DNA of 64,000 nucleotides from Streptomyces rapamycinicus NRRL 5491 (GCF_024298965.1 NZ_CP085193.1:1922001-1986000); one strand, 5' to 3'. Shown: positions 28,366-37,287, counted from the first letter of the stretch. Translations and numbers: made by a program. The notes: generated by a model from the sequence alone, not told the origin.

Positions 28366-29366
28366 CCGTTCTCCAGCTGCTGATCGGCCTGTTGACGCTG
28401 GTCCTCAACGCCTTCTTCGTGGGCGCGGAGTTCGCCCTGATCTCGGTGCGCCGCAGCCAGATCGAACCGCATGCCCAGCAGGGCGACCGGCGGGCCCGGG
28501 CCGTGCTGTGGGGCCTGGAGCACCTCTCCGCGCTGCTGGCCGCCGCCCAGCTCGGGATCACCCTGTGCACGCTGGTGCTGGGCGCCGTGGCGGAACCGGC
28601 CATCGCGCATCTGCTGGAGCCCTTCTTCCATGTGGTGGGTCTGCCGCTGGGTCTGGTGCACCCGATCTCGTTCGTGATCGCGCTGAGCCTGGCCACGTAT
28701 CTGCACATGCTGTTCGGCGAGATGGTGCCGAAGAACGTGGCGTTGGCCGAGCCGGTGCGCACCGTGCTGGTGCTCGGCCCGCCCCTGGTCGCCCTCGCCC
28801 GCGCCCTGCGCCCGGTGATCTTCGGCGTGAACGCCCTGGCGAACGGGGTGCTGAAGCTGTTGCGCGTGGAGCCCAAGGGCGAGGTCTCGGCCACCTTCTC
28901 CGACGATGAGCTGGCCCGGATGGTCTCGGACTCGAGCGAGGCCGGGCTGCTGGACGACCGCGCCACCGAGCGGCTGCGGGACGCGCTGGAGCTGAGTCGG
29001 CGACGGGTGCGGGACGTGGTGCTGCCCATGCGCCGGGTGGTCAGGGCGCGGCTCGGGGTGACCCCCGATGAGCTGGAACGGCTGTCGGCGCGGACCGGCT
29101 TCTCACGGTTCCCGGTGGTGGACGCCTCCGGGCGGATCCTGGGCTATCTGCATGTGAAGGACGCGCTGGACGCACGGCCCCGGGATGTGCCGTTCCGCCC
29201 CGATCAGCTGCGCCCGATCCCCCGGGTGCGGTCCCTCACGCCGCTGGACGACGTGCTCACCGCGATGCGCGACAGCCGTACGCATCTCGCGGCGGTCATC
29301 GCCGCGGACGGACGGCTGGAGGGGCTGGTGACCATGGAGGACGTGCTGCGCGAACTGGTCGCCTGA
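28362..29366 (+). CDS. CNNM/CorC-like membrane protein with CBS domains (second of pair)
   Basis: 334-residue paralogue of the preceding gene: 'TLVLNAFFVGAEFALISVRR', 'AQLGITLCTLVLGAVAEP', 'LHMLFGEMVPKNVALAEP', CBS pair ending 'HLAAVIAADGRLEGLVTMED'. It lacks the C-terminal CorC-HlyC domain that its partner has. ATGA overlap means coupled translation; the two likely form a hetero-oligomeric cation exporter. This tandem pair is usual in Streptomyces. Confidence 0.93.
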   Translation: MTVLQLLIGLLTLVLNAFFVGAEFALISVRRSQIEPHAQQGDRRARAVLWGLEHLSALLAAAQLGITLCTLVLGAVAEPAIAHLLEPFFHVVGLPLGLVHPISFVIALSLATYLHMLFGEMVPKNVALAEPVRTVLVLGPPLVALARALRPVIFGVNALANGVLKLLRVEPKGEVSATFSDDELARMVSDSSEAGLLDDRATERLRDALELSRRRVRDVVLPMRRVVRARLGVTPDELERLSARTGFSRFPVVDASGRILGYLHVKDALDARPRDVPFRPDQLRPIPRVRSLTPLDDVLTAMRDSRTHLAAVIAADGRLEGLVTMEDVLRELVA

Positions 29367-29390
29367 GGGCTCCCGTCCGCCCGTGTCCGG

Positions 29391-29669
29391 TCATTCCTCG
29401 GGCTGTCTGGACTCATGGGCGATGATGCACGCCTGCCAGTGGGCCAGCGCCTCCTCCCGGCCGCCGCCGCCCTCCTCGGCCACCGCCACCAGCGCGTGGG
29501 CGGCCATCGCGGCGAGCCGCACCGCGACCCGGCACACATCGCGCGTCTCCAGCGGCTCCAGGAGGGCGGCGGCGCCCTCCCCGTCGTCGGCGAGCGCGGC
29601 GGCGACGATGGCCATGGTCGTACGGTCGCATTCGAAGGCATCCACGCCGACCAGACTGCCCCGCCGCAC
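29391..29669 (-). CDS. Hypothetical small protein
   Basis: 92 residues, no domain recognised. Acidic, Ala-rich and probably helical ('TMAIVAAALADDGEGAAALLEP', 'LAHWQACIIAHESRQPEE' taken as separate segments). Convergent with the CBS gene and 77 bp downstream of the next minus-strand gene. Coding is supported by protein-like composition, not by homology. Confidence 0.55.
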   Translation of the reverse strand: MRRGSLVGVDAFECDRTTMAIVAAALADDGEGAAALLEPLETRDVCRVAVRLAAMAAHALVAVAEEGGGGREEALAHWQACIIAHESRQPEE

Positions 29670-29746
29670 GGCGCGCGGAACCCCGGGCGGTCCAACCGGT
29701 CCAACCGGTCCAACCGCGGCTCCGGCCGGGGACGGCCGCGCGAGGC

Positions 29747-29965
29747 TCAGCGGCGGGGGCCGGGACCGGGGCCGGGACGGGTGCCCATCGGGTCGTAGCG
29801 GAAGATCACGTACTCGACGCGTCCGATGACCTTGGTGCGGTTCGTCCGCCGGTACAGCTCCGGCGGCCGGAAGATGTTGTCGTCGTAGATGTCCGCGCCG
29901 GGCTCCACATTCCAGCTGGCGGTCGTCCCGTTCCGCGCCCCGCCCTCGAAGTAGATGTGGGTCAT
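29747..29965 (-). CDS. Small hypothetical protein with 'FEGG' N-terminus
   Basis: 72 residues beginning 'MTHIYFEGGARNGTTASW' and ending in a Gly/Pro repeat tail ('GPGPGP'). Small beta-rich actinomycete proteins with an N-terminal FEGG(P) motif are common but uncharacterised. In-frame ATGs at 29971 and 29983 are alternatives; no clear SD decides. Divergent from the SGNH gene. A much longer frame on this strand is antisense to that gene and was discarded. Confidence 0.65.
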   Translation of the reverse strand: MTHIYFEGGARNGTTASWNVEPGADIYDDNIFRPPELYRRTNRTKVIGRVEYVIFRYDPMGTRPGPGPGPRR

Positions 29966-30037
29966 CGCCATGCGGCTCATCATGCTCGCGCTCGGCGGTC
30001 CACGCAGCCCACTCACCCGGATAGAATCGCCCGAGCC

Positions 30038-30808
30038 ATGCAGACGAACATCACCTACAGCAGCTTTGTCGCGGTCGGCGACTCCTTCACCGAGGGCATG
30101 TCGGACGCGCTGCCCGACGGCACCTACCGAGGCTGGGCGGATCTGCTCGCCGGGCGGCTCGCGGCCCGCGGCCCCGGGTTCCGCTACGCCAACCTCGCGG
30201 TGCGCGGGAAGCTCATCGGGCAGATCGTCGAGGAGCAGACGGGCCCGGCGGCGGCCATGGGCGCCGACCTGGTGACCCTGGTCGGCGGGCTGAACGACGT
30301 ACTGCGGCCGAAATGCGACGTGGACCAGGTGTGCGGACTGCTGGAGGAGGCCGTCGAACGGCTGGCGCCCAGCTGCAAGCGGCTGGTGCTGATGCGCAGC
30401 CCGGGGCGGCGCGGACCGGTGCTGGAGCGGTTCCTGCCCCGGATGGAGCGGCTGTTCGCGTTCATCGACGAACTCGGCGCACGGCATGACGCGACCGTCG
30501 TGGACCTGTACGCCTCCGAGACCGTCGGGGACCCCCGGATGTGGCACGAGGACCGGCTGCATCTGAACGCCGAGGGGCACCGGCGGGTCGCCGAGGCCGT
30601 ATGGCAGGCGCTGGGCCTCGAGCCGGAGGACGACTGGAACGCGCCCCTGCCGCCCGCGGTGCCCGTCGGGTGGCTGGCCCGCCGCACCTCGGATGTGCGG
30701 TTCGCCCGCCAGCACCTCGGACCGTGGATCGGCAGGCGGCTGACCGGCCGCTCCTCGGGCGACGGGCGGGCCCCCAAGCGCGCCGAACTGCTGCCGTACG
30801 AGGGCTGA
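30038..30808 (+). CDS. SGNH/GDSL hydrolase family protein
   Basis: 256 residues. Block I 'FVAVGDSFTEGM' (nucleophile Ser), block II Gly in 'YANLAVRGKLIG', block III 'VTLVGGLNDVL' (Gly-x-Asn-Asp), block V 'DRLHLNAEGHRRVA' (Asp-x-x-His). Cytoplasmic, with no signal peptide, unlike secreted lipases; probably an esterase or acetyl-hydrolase. A good -10 box TAGAAT lies at 30022-30027, which would put transcription start only a few bases from the ATG. Confidence 0.92.
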   Translation: MQTNITYSSFVAVGDSFTEGMSDALPDGTYRGWADLLAGRLAARGPGFRYANLAVRGKLIGQIVEEQTGPAAAMGADLVTLVGGLNDVLRPKCDVDQVCGLLEEAVERLAPSCKRLVLMRSPGRRGPVLERFLPRMERLFAFIDELGARHDATVVDLYASETVGDPRMWHEDRLHLNAEGHRRVAEAVWQALGLEPEDDWNAPLPPAVPVGWLARRTSDVRFARQHLGPWIGRRLTGRSSGDGRAPKRAELLPYEG

Positions 30809-30893
30809 TCCGTAAGGCCGGCTTCCGTGCCCTGCGGCAGGGTCCCTCGGCCACCGGTCTGGCCTGCGAGGACGGCCAGTAGACTCTGTGCAC

Positions 30894-32327
30894 GTGACTG
30901 GTAAGCCGCGCATTCCGAACGTCCTGGCCAACCGCTACGCCTCCACGGAGCTGGCCGTCCTGTGGTCCCCCGAGTACAAGGTGACGCTGGAGCGGCGGCT
31001 GTGGCTCGCCGTGCTCCGCGCCCAGAAGGACCTCGGAATCGAGGTGCCGGACGCCGCCCTCGCCGATTACGAGCGGGTCCTGGAGACCGTCGACCTGGCC
31101 TCGATCGCCGAGCGCGAGAAGGTCACCCGCCACGATGTGAAGGCCCGCATCGAGGAGTTCAACGCCCTCGCCGGGCATGAGCACGTCCACAAGGGCATGA
31201 CCTCCCGCGACCTCACCGAGAACGTGGAGCAGCTCCAGATCCGGCTCTCCCTGGAGCTGGTGCGGGACCGTACGGTCGCGGCGCTGGCCCGGCTCGGCAA
31301 GCTGGCCGCCGACCACGCCGAGCTGGTGATGGCGGGCCGGTCGCACAATGTCGCGGCGCAGGCCACCACGCTCGGCAAGCGGTTCGCCACCGCGGCGGAC
31401 GAGCTGCTGGTGGCGTACGAGCGGCTGGAGAACCTGCTGGGCCGCTATCCGCTGCGGGGCATCAAGGGCCCGGTCGGCACCGCGCAGGACATGCTGGACC
31501 TGCTCGGCGGCGACGCGGCGAAGCTGGCCGAGCTGGAGCGGCGGATCGCCACCCACCTCGGCTTCGGGCAGGCGTTCACCTCCGTCGGCCAGGTCTATCC
31601 GCGCTCGCTGGACTACGACGTCGTCACCGCGCTGGTGCAGCTGGCCGCGGCCCCGTCCTCACTGGCCAAGACCATCCGGCTGATGGCCGGACACGAGCTG
31701 GTGACCGAGGGCTTCAAGCCCGGCCAGGTCGGCTCGTCCGCGATGCCGCACAAGATGAACACCCGCTCCTGCGAGCGCGTGAACGGCCTCGCGGTGATCC
31801 TGCGCGGCTACGCCTCGATGACCGGCGAGCTGGCGGGCGACCAGTGGAACGAGGGCGATGTCTCCTGCTCGGTGGTGCGCCGGGTCGCGCTGCCGGACGC
31901 GTTCTTCGCCTTCGACGGGCTGCTGGAGACCTTCCTGACCGTGCTGGACGAGTTCGGCGCCTTCCCCGCCGTCATCGCCCGTGAGCTGGACCGCTACCTC
32001 CCCTTCCTCGCCACCACGAAGGTGCTGATGGGCGCCGTACGGGCCGGGGTGGGCCGCGAGGTCGCCCATGAGGCGATCAAGGAGCACGCGGTGGGCGCGG
32101 CGCTGGCGATGCGCGAGCGGGGCGCCGAGCGCAATGAGCTGCTCGACTCGCTCGCCTCCGATGAGCGGATCCCGCTGGACCGGGCCGCGTTGGGCGCGCT
32201 GATGGACGACAAGCTCTCCTTCACGGGCGCGGCCGCGGACCAGGTGGGCGCGGTGGTCGCCCGGATCGAGGAGATCGTCAAGGAGCGGCCGGAGGCCGCC
32301 GCGTACGCTCCCGGCTCGATCCTCTGA
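30894..32327 (+). CDS. purB: Adenylosuccinate lyase
   Basis: 477-residue fumarase-superfamily enzyme for two steps of purine synthesis (SAICAR to AICAR, adenylosuccinate to AMP). Signature 'GSSAMPHKMNTRSCERV' with its flexible loop, 'GMTSRDLTENVEQLQ', and 'AGRSHNVAAQATTLGKR' with the catalytic His. No SD: a -10 box TAGACT at 30880-30885 places transcription start at about the GTG at 30894, so the message is probably leaderless. A GTG at 30888 would be upstream of that start. Confidence 0.95.
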   Translation: MTGKPRIPNVLANRYASTELAVLWSPEYKVTLERRLWLAVLRAQKDLGIEVPDAALADYERVLETVDLASIAEREKVTRHDVKARIEEFNALAGHEHVHKGMTSRDLTENVEQLQIRLSLELVRDRTVAALARLGKLAADHAELVMAGRSHNVAAQATTLGKRFATAADELLVAYERLENLLGRYPLRGIKGPVGTAQDMLDLLGGDAAKLAELERRIATHLGFGQAFTSVGQVYPRSLDYDVVTALVQLAAAPSSLAKTIRLMAGHELVTEGFKPGQVGSSAMPHKMNTRSCERVNGLAVILRGYASMTGELAGDQWNEGDVSCSVVRRVALPDAFFAFDGLLETFLTVLDEFGAFPAVIARELDRYLPFLATTKVLMGAVRAGVGREVAHEAIKEHAVGAALAMRERGAERNELLDSLASDERIPLDRAALGALMDDKLSFTGAAADQVGAVVARIEEIVKERPEAAAYAPGSIL

Positions 32328-32335
32328 CGCGGGCG

Positions 32336-32878
32336 ATGACCCCCGCCGAACTGGAGGCCGCCCGCGACCGCCTCGTCCCCGACGTGGTCGCGGACGGTCT
32401 GCGCGTCCTCTTCTGCGGTATCAACCCGGGGCTGATGACGGCCGCCACCGGCCACCACTTCGCCCGCCCCGGTAACCGGTTCTGGCCCGCCCTGCACGCC
32501 TCGGGGTTCACCCCGCGACGGCTCGATCCGTCCGAGCAGTCGGAGCTGGTGCGCTATGGGCTGGGCATCACCAATGTGGTGGCGCGCGCCAGCGCCCGGG
32601 CCGATGAGCTGAGCGACGAGGAGTACCGGGAGGGCGGCCGGATCCTGGAGGAGAAGGTGCTCCGGCTGCGGCCGCGCTGGCTGGCGGTGGCGGGGGTCAC
32701 CGCCTACCGGGTGGCGTTCGGCGACAAGAAGGCGAAGATCGGGCCGCAGCCGAGGACCATGGGCGCGACCCGGATCTGGGCCCTGCCGAATCCGAGCGGC
32801 CTCAACGCGCACTGGACGCTGCCCGCCATGGCGGAGGAGTACGGCCGGCTGCGCGCCGCCGCCGAGGCCGGCGGCTAG
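32336..32878 (+). CDS. mug: G/U mismatch-specific (Mug/TDG-type) DNA glycosylase
   Basis: 180 residues. Active-site motif 'FCGINPGLMTAATGHHFARP' with the catalytic Asn, then 'RYGLGITNVVARASA' and 'LPNPSGLNAHWT'. Removes uracil or thymine from mismatches with guanine. Starts 9 bp after purB, so probably co-transcribed. The end overlaps the convergent YciO-like gene by 4 bp. Confidence 0.93.
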   Translation: MTPAELEAARDRLVPDVVADGLRVLFCGINPGLMTAATGHHFARPGNRFWPALHASGFTPRRLDPSEQSELVRYGLGITNVVARASARADELSDEEYREGGRILEEKVLRLRPRWLAVAGVTAYRVAFGDKKAKIGPQPRTMGATRIWALPNPSGLNAHWTLPAMAEEYGRLRAAAEAGG

Positions 32879-33513
32879 GCGGACGCCGGGCCGGCCTCGA
32901 ACCGTGCCGTGTCGCCCGCCCCGCGACGTACGATCTCGGCTTCGCCGCCGGACAAGTCGATGACCGTGGTCGGCTCGGTGCCGCAGTCACCCGAGTCCAC
33001 CACGGCGTCCACCACGTGGTCGAGCCGTTCTTTGATCTCCCAGCCCTGTGTCATCGGCTCGTCCTCACCGGGCAGGAGCAGGGTGCTGGAGAGCAGCGGC
33101 TCACCGAGGTCGGCCAGCAAGGCCTGAGTGGCGGTATGGTCAGGAATCCGGACTCCGACCGTCTTTTTCTTCGGGTGCAGCAGCTGCCGCGGCACCTCCT
33201 TCGTCGCCGGGAGGATGAAGGTGTAACTGCCGGGCGTCGCTGCCTTGATCAAGCGGAACACGTCTTTGTCTACGTGCACGAACTGGCCCAGCTGCGCGAA
33301 GTTCTGGCACACCAGCGTGAAATGGTGACGCTCGTCGAGGTTCCGGATCGACCGGATCCTGCCGATGCCGTCACGATTGCCCAGTCGGCATCCCAATGCG
33401 AAGCAGGAGTCCGTCGGGTAGGCGATGAGCGCGCCGGAGCGGATCATGTCAGCCACATTGCTGATGGTGCGCTGCTGTGGGTTCTCGGGGTGCACATCGA
33501 AATACTTCGCCAT
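32875..33513 (-). CDS. YciO/YrdC (Sua5-like) protein
   Basis: 212 residues. The RNA- and nucleotide-binding fold related to threonylcarbamoyl-AMP synthase: 'IRSGALIAYPTDSCFALGCR', 'FTLVCQNFAQLGQF', 'PGSYTFILPATKEVP', 'KKKTVGVRIPDH'. The 'SYTFIL' and 'KKTVGVRIP' pattern fits the YciO branch better than TsaC, so a t6A role is uncertain. A TAGGCT -10 box (33520-33525) lies six bases before the ATG; probably a leaderless message. Confidence 0.88.
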   Translation of the reverse strand: MAKYFDVHPENPQQRTISNVADMIRSGALIAYPTDSCFALGCRLGNRDGIGRIRSIRNLDERHHFTLVCQNFAQLGQFVHVDKDVFRLIKAATPGSYTFILPATKEVPRQLLHPKKKTVGVRIPDHTATQALLADLGEPLLSSTLLLPGEDEPMTQGWEIKERLDHVVDAVVDSGDCGTEPTTVIDLSGGEAEIVRRGAGDTARFEAGPASA

Positions 33514-33581
33514 CCACCGAGCCTATGCGATCAGGACACCCCGGCCGTTTCGTGCCCCGGACGCGGCCGAGCCCGACGATG

Positions 33582-34022
33582 TCATATCGTGCCCTCCTCC
33601 CCTATCGCCACCAGCAGCTGGAACGGCAGCTCGCGGTCGCCCTGTCCGATCCCCAGCCCGACCCAGCGGCCGTCGACGCGCCAGACGCGCAGCTCGGGTA
33701 CGTAACCGCACAGGGTGTCCAGCGGGGGCGGGACCGGCTCGCCCATCGCCGAGCGCTCCAGGGAGTCGGTGAGGTCGAGGATGTCGGGGACGCCCCACCG
33801 TAAGGTCAGCACCTGGCCCAGCGCGCCCAGCTCGGCCTCGAACTCCTCCAGCACCTCCTCGACCCGGCTCAGATCCGCGTCCCAGAAGTCCTCGCTGACG
33901 CGGAGGCCGGCGACATGGAAGCCGGGGCCGCTCTCCACCCGTCCGTCGGCGGTCCGCTGCGCGGGGAAGTCCCGCACGCACAGCTGATCGATCGTGGTCA
34001 GATGGTCCGCCGTACTGGTCAT
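33582..34022 (-). CDS. Hypothetical protein
   Basis: 146-residue acidic protein, 'MTSTADHLTTIDQLCVRDF' at the start and 'PELRVWRVDGRWVGLGIGQG' near the end. No domain recognised with confidence; the alternating beta and acidic helix pattern is like small immunity/SUKH-type proteins, but this is weak. No toxin gene adjoins. ATG at 34022 preferred; the frame continues upstream without SD. Confidence 0.65.
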   Translation of the reverse strand: MTSTADHLTTIDQLCVRDFPAQRTADGRVESGPGFHVAGLRVSEDFWDADLSRVEEVLEEFEAELGALGQVLTLRWGVPDILDLTDSLERSAMGEPVPPPLDTLCGYVPELRVWRVDGRWVGLGIGQGDRELPFQLLVAIGEEGTI

Positions 34023-34171
34023 GGGGTCAGTAAACCGTGTAGGTCGGACATCTGGCCGCCCGTCAGGTGAGCCGCGCGACGGCCGAGCGGCCCGAGCAGG
34101 CAGGAGGCACTCGCCGCCTCCGCGCCCAGCGGATACGATCCGGCAGATACGCACTGGGAGGGAGGCCGACG

Positions 34172-35392
34172 TTGGGGCGGCTCACCGGCGGGGATCCGTC
34201 TCTGCTGCGACGCATCAACTCCGCCGTGGTCCTGCACGCGCTGCGCGCGGCGACCGCGTCCGACACCGCCACCGGGGGTGGCCAGGACGACGCGGGCGGC
34301 TGCGCCGGGAGCGCGAGCCTCACCGATCTGACCCGGGTGACCGGGCTGTCGCGGCCCACCGTCGAGGGGGTGATCGACGGGCTGGCCGACAGCGGTCTGG
34401 TGGTCGAGGTGCCCGCCGAGGAGGGCGGCGTACGCCGCCAGGGACGCCCCGCGCGCCGCTTCCGCTTCCGGGCCGAGGCCGGGCATCTGCTGGGCATAGA
34501 GATAGGGCCGCACCGGGTGGCCGCGCTCCTGTCGGACCTCGACGGACACGCGCTCGGCTCGATCGTGCGCGAGGTGTCGGAGAAGGCGTCCGCGGACGAG
34601 CGGCTGGAGCGGGTGCGCACCACCGTCGCGGATCTGCTGCGGCGCGCCGGGGTGGCCCGGTTCTCGCTGCGCGCGGTCGGGGTGGGCAGCCCCGGCGTCG
34701 TCGAGGCCGACGGCACCGTCCATCTGTGCACCGCGCTCCCCGGCTGGACCGGACTGCCCCTGGGCGAGCGGCTGCGGCGGTCCTTCCGCTGTCCGGTGCT
34801 GGTGGAGAACGACGCGAACACGGCCGCGGTGGCCGAGCACTGGAAGGGCGCGGCGGCCGGGTCGGACGATGTGGTCTTCGTGCTGGCCGGATTGAGCCCG
34901 GGGGCCGGGTCGTTGATCGGCGGGCGGCTGCACCGGGGCTTCGGCGGCGCCGCCGGGGAGATCGGGGCGCTGCATCTGCTGGGCCGGGAGGCCGCCCCTG
35001 AAGAGGTGCTCTCCACGACCGGGGAGCCGCTGAACCCGCTGGACGAGGCGCAGGTGGCGCATGTCTTCGCGCTGGCCCGGGACGGCGACGTACGGGCGCG
35101 CGCGGCCGTGGACCGCTTCGTCCGCAGGCTGGTGCACGACACGGCGGCCCTGGTGCTGGCGCTGGACCCCGAGGTCGTGGTGGTGGGCGGCTGGGCCGCC
35201 GGTCTCGACGGGGTGCTGGCCCCGCTGCGCGATGAGCTGTCGCGCTACTGTCTGCGGCCCCCGCAGGTCGCGCTCTCGCTGCTCGGCGAGGCGGCGGTGA
35301 CCACGGGGGCGCTGCGGCTGGCCCTGGACCATGTGGAGCAGGAGCTCTTCGCGGTCGACAGCACGGTGACGACCCGCCGCGCGAGCCGCTGA
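34172..35392 (+). CDS. ROK-family transcriptional regulator/sugar kinase
   Basis: 406 residues. N-terminal winged helix ('LRRINSAVVLHALRA', 'SLTDLTRVTGLSRPTVEGV') then the ROK fold: 'GHLLGIEIGPHRVAALLSDL', 'PVLVENDANTAAVAEH', 'FGGAAGEIGALHLL'. ROK regulators of this type repress sugar uptake or use. TTG start at 34172 chosen because GGAGG lies six bases before it and the frame matches homologues that begin 'GRLTGGDPSLLRRIN'; the longer frame to 34067 is unlikely. The Cys-rich zinc site of Mlc/NagC is not present. Confidence 0.9.
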   Translation: MGRLTGGDPSLLRRINSAVVLHALRAATASDTATGGGQDDAGGCAGSASLTDLTRVTGLSRPTVEGVIDGLADSGLVVEVPAEEGGVRRQGRPARRFRFRAEAGHLLGIEIGPHRVAALLSDLDGHALGSIVREVSEKASADERLERVRTTVADLLRRAGVARFSLRAVGVGSPGVVEADGTVHLCTALPGWTGLPLGERLRRSFRCPVLVENDANTAAVAEHWKGAAAGSDDVVFVLAGLSPGAGSLIGGRLHRGFGGAAGEIGALHLLGREAAPEEVLSTTGEPLNPLDEAQVAHVFALARDGDVRARAAVDRFVRRLVHDTAALVLALDPEVVVVGGWAAGLDGVLAPLRDELSRYCLRPPQVALSLLGEAAVTTGALRLALDHVEQELFAVDSTVTTRRASR

Positions 35393-35438
35393 CGCGGGAG
35401 GCGGGGCGGGGCGGGCATCTCGGGTTTCGGCGTGCGTA

Positions 35439-35596
35439 CGCGGCGGCGAGGCGACACGGGCCGGACCTACGGCATAGGCCGAACCCGCGTCGCGGCCGGG
35501 CCCACGACATGGGACGGGCCTACGACACGCGGCGGCGAGGCGACGCGGGCCGGGCCCACGACATGCGCCGGGCCCACGACGCGGGGCGGGCCCGGA
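35439..35596. repeat. Direct repeats between ROK and GntR genes
   Basis: A ~38-bp unit beginning 'ACGCGGCGGCGAGGCGAC' occurs at about 35439 and again at 35527 with four differences. Between and after are four or five copies of a shorter unit around 'GGGCCCACGACATG' (about 35498, 35548, 35569, with variants at 35465 and 35515). The genes either side converge here. No terminator hairpin was obvious besides the repeats. Confidence 0.7.
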
Positions 35597-36340
35597 TCAG
35601 CCCGCCAGCAGCTCCTCGCCCGCGTCGCCGAAGGTGAGCCGGCAGGTGTCGGCCCGGTAGGTGGCCACGGCGACGGCCGCGGTGCGGCCCTCGGCCGCAT
35701 AGCGGGTGGTCACGAGGAGGACGGGGGCACCGGGCAGCCGGTCGAGCTCCTTGGCGTCGTCCGCGCGGGCCGAGCCGAGCTCCACGGTCTGCTCACGGCC
35801 CTCCAGCTCCAGCCGGCGCAGCTCGCGCAGCACGGCGCGGGCGCGGGCCAGCCCGCTGGGGGTGTCGATGGCGGCGAGGCCGGGGACCGACTCGGACGGT
35901 ACGTACAGCAGCTCGGCGGCGAGCGGCTGGCCGTGGCTCATCCGGGTGCGGCGCACCCGGTGGACCGGGGTGTCGGGGTCGATCTCCAGCAGCCGGGCGA
36001 CCTCGGCGGGCGGGGCGGCCTCGGTGCTGTCGACGGTCTGCCAGGTGTTCTCGCCGGAGGTGTCGGTCCAGCCGTGGGCGTAGTCCCCGACGGCCACGCC
36101 GACGCGGGGCGGGGCGACGGTGGTGCCGACGCCGCGGCGGCGCTGCAGCCTGCCCTCCAGCTCGAGCTGCTCGAGGGCCTGTCGGAGGGTGGCGCGGGCG
36201 ACGCCGAAGCGGGCGGCCAGCTCGCGCTCGTTGGGCAGGATCTCGCCGACCGCGAACTCCGAGTCGAGTGCGTCGCTGAGCACGGTCTTCAGATGCCAGT
36301 ACTTGGGCTCTGGCACCGATTCCAGCTGCGTGGTCCCCAC
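35597..36340 (-). CDS. GntR-family (HutC/UTRA) transcriptional regulator
   Basis: 247 residues. Winged helix with 'FAVGEILPNERELAARFGV' and recognition part 'ARATLRQALEQLELEGRLQR', then a UTRA ligand domain ('EVARLLEIDPDTPVHRVRRT', 'GQPLAAELLYVP'). Such regulators sense phosphorylated sugars or similar ligands. The GTG start has AGGGGGA upstream. A palindrome resembling DasR-type sites lies 113 bp upstream, between it and the divergent SDR gene. Confidence 0.92.
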   Translation of the reverse strand: MGTTQLESVPEPKYWHLKTVLSDALDSEFAVGEILPNERELAARFGVARATLRQALEQLELEGRLQRRRGVGTTVAPPRVGVAVGDYAHGWTDTSGENTWQTVDSTEAAPPAEVARLLEIDPDTPVHRVRRTRMSHGQPLAAELLYVPSESVPGLAAIDTPSGLARARAVLRELRRLELEGREQTVELGSARADDAKELDRLPGAPVLLVTTRYAAEGRTAAVAVATYRADTCRLTFGDAGEELLAG

Positions 36341-36452
36341 CCTGTCCCCCTTGATTCCGATGGCCGACGGTCCCGCGCGCCTTCACAGTTATGCGCGCTT
36401 CTTTATTAAAGGTTGTTGCAGTATCAATGCGACCATAAGGCGGTGTGCGTAC

Positions 36453-36466
36453 TTGGTCAAGACCAA
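36453..36466. promoter_or_regulatory. dre-like operator candidate for the GntR regulator
   Basis: TTGGTC (36453-36458), AA, GACCAA (36461-36466). HutC/DasR-group GntR proteins bind sites of the form TGGTCTAGACCA, so this matches in both arms and spacing. It sits in the AT-rich divergent region between gntR and the SDR gene and could control both. Confidence 0.7.
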
Positions 36467-36534
36467 TCCCTGACCGGTTATCGTCGGTGACCGTCGGAGC
36501 AGGATGCGTCACGGGGCGGGAGCTGAGCAGGCTG

Positions 36535-37287
36535 ATGGGCATAGACCAGGTCACGTTGGTCACGGGGGGCAGTCGCGGCATCGGCGCGGCGGTGGCGGTG
36601 CGGCTCGCGCGCGCCGGGCACGGCGTCGCGATCGGCTACGAGCAGGCCCGGGACGCGGCGGAGCGGTGGGCGGCGGCGGTGCGCGCGGAGGGTGTGCGGT
36701 CGATGACCGTCCAGGCCGACACCAGCGACGCGGAGCAGGTCGAGGCGATGTTCGACCGGGTGCGGGAGGAGCTGGGCCCGATCACCGGCCTGGTCAACAA
36801 CGCCGGGATCACGGGGCCGTTGGGGCGTTTCACCGAGACCTCACCTGAGGTGATGCGGCGCGTCGTGGACGTCAATGTGACCGGGGCCCTGCTGTGTGCC
36901 CGGCGCGCGGCGCGCGAGATGTCCACGCGCCACGGCGGGCAGGGCGGCGCCATCGTCAACATCTCCTCGGGCGCGGCGACGACCGGCAGCCCCGGGGAGT
37001 ATGTGCACTACGCGGCCAGCAAGGCGGCGGTCGACGCGATGACCGTCGGGCTGTCGAAGGAGCTGGCGGCGGAGGGTATCCGGGTCAACTCGGTCCAGCC
37101 AGGGATGACGCTGACCGACATCCACGAGCGGATGGGCGACCCCGAGCGGCCGTGGCGCTTCCAGGGGCGGGTGCCGATGGGACGCCCGGGCGAGCCGGAG
37201 GAGATCGCGGGCGCGGTGGCGTGGCTGCTGTCGCCGGAGGCGTCGTACACGACGGGGGCGGTGCTGCGGGTCGCGGGCGGGCTGTAA
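36535..37287 (+). CDS. SDR family oxidoreductase
   Basis: 250-residue classical short-chain dehydrogenase. Cofactor loop 'VTGGSRGIGAAVA' (residues 9-21), 'LVNNAGITG', catalytic Ser in 'IVNISSGAATTG', Tyr-Lys in 'HYAASKAAVDAMT', ending 'YTTGAVLRVAGGL' as in FabG-like enzymes. Substrate unknown, likely a sugar or ketone controlled by the neighbouring GntR protein. ATG at 36535 chosen by family start; upstream frame covers the promoter. Confidence 0.92.
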   Translation: MGIDQVTLVTGGSRGIGAAVAVRLARAGHGVAIGYEQARDAAERWAAAVRAEGVRSMTVQADTSDAEQVEAMFDRVREELGPITGLVNNAGITGPLGRFTETSPEVMRRVVDVNVTGALLCARRAAREMSTRHGGQGGAIVNISSGAATTGSPGEYVHYAASKAAVDAMTVGLSKELAAEGIRVNSVQPGMTLTDIHERMGDPERPWRFQGRVPMGRPGEPEEIAGAVAWLLSPEASYTTGAVLRVAGGL

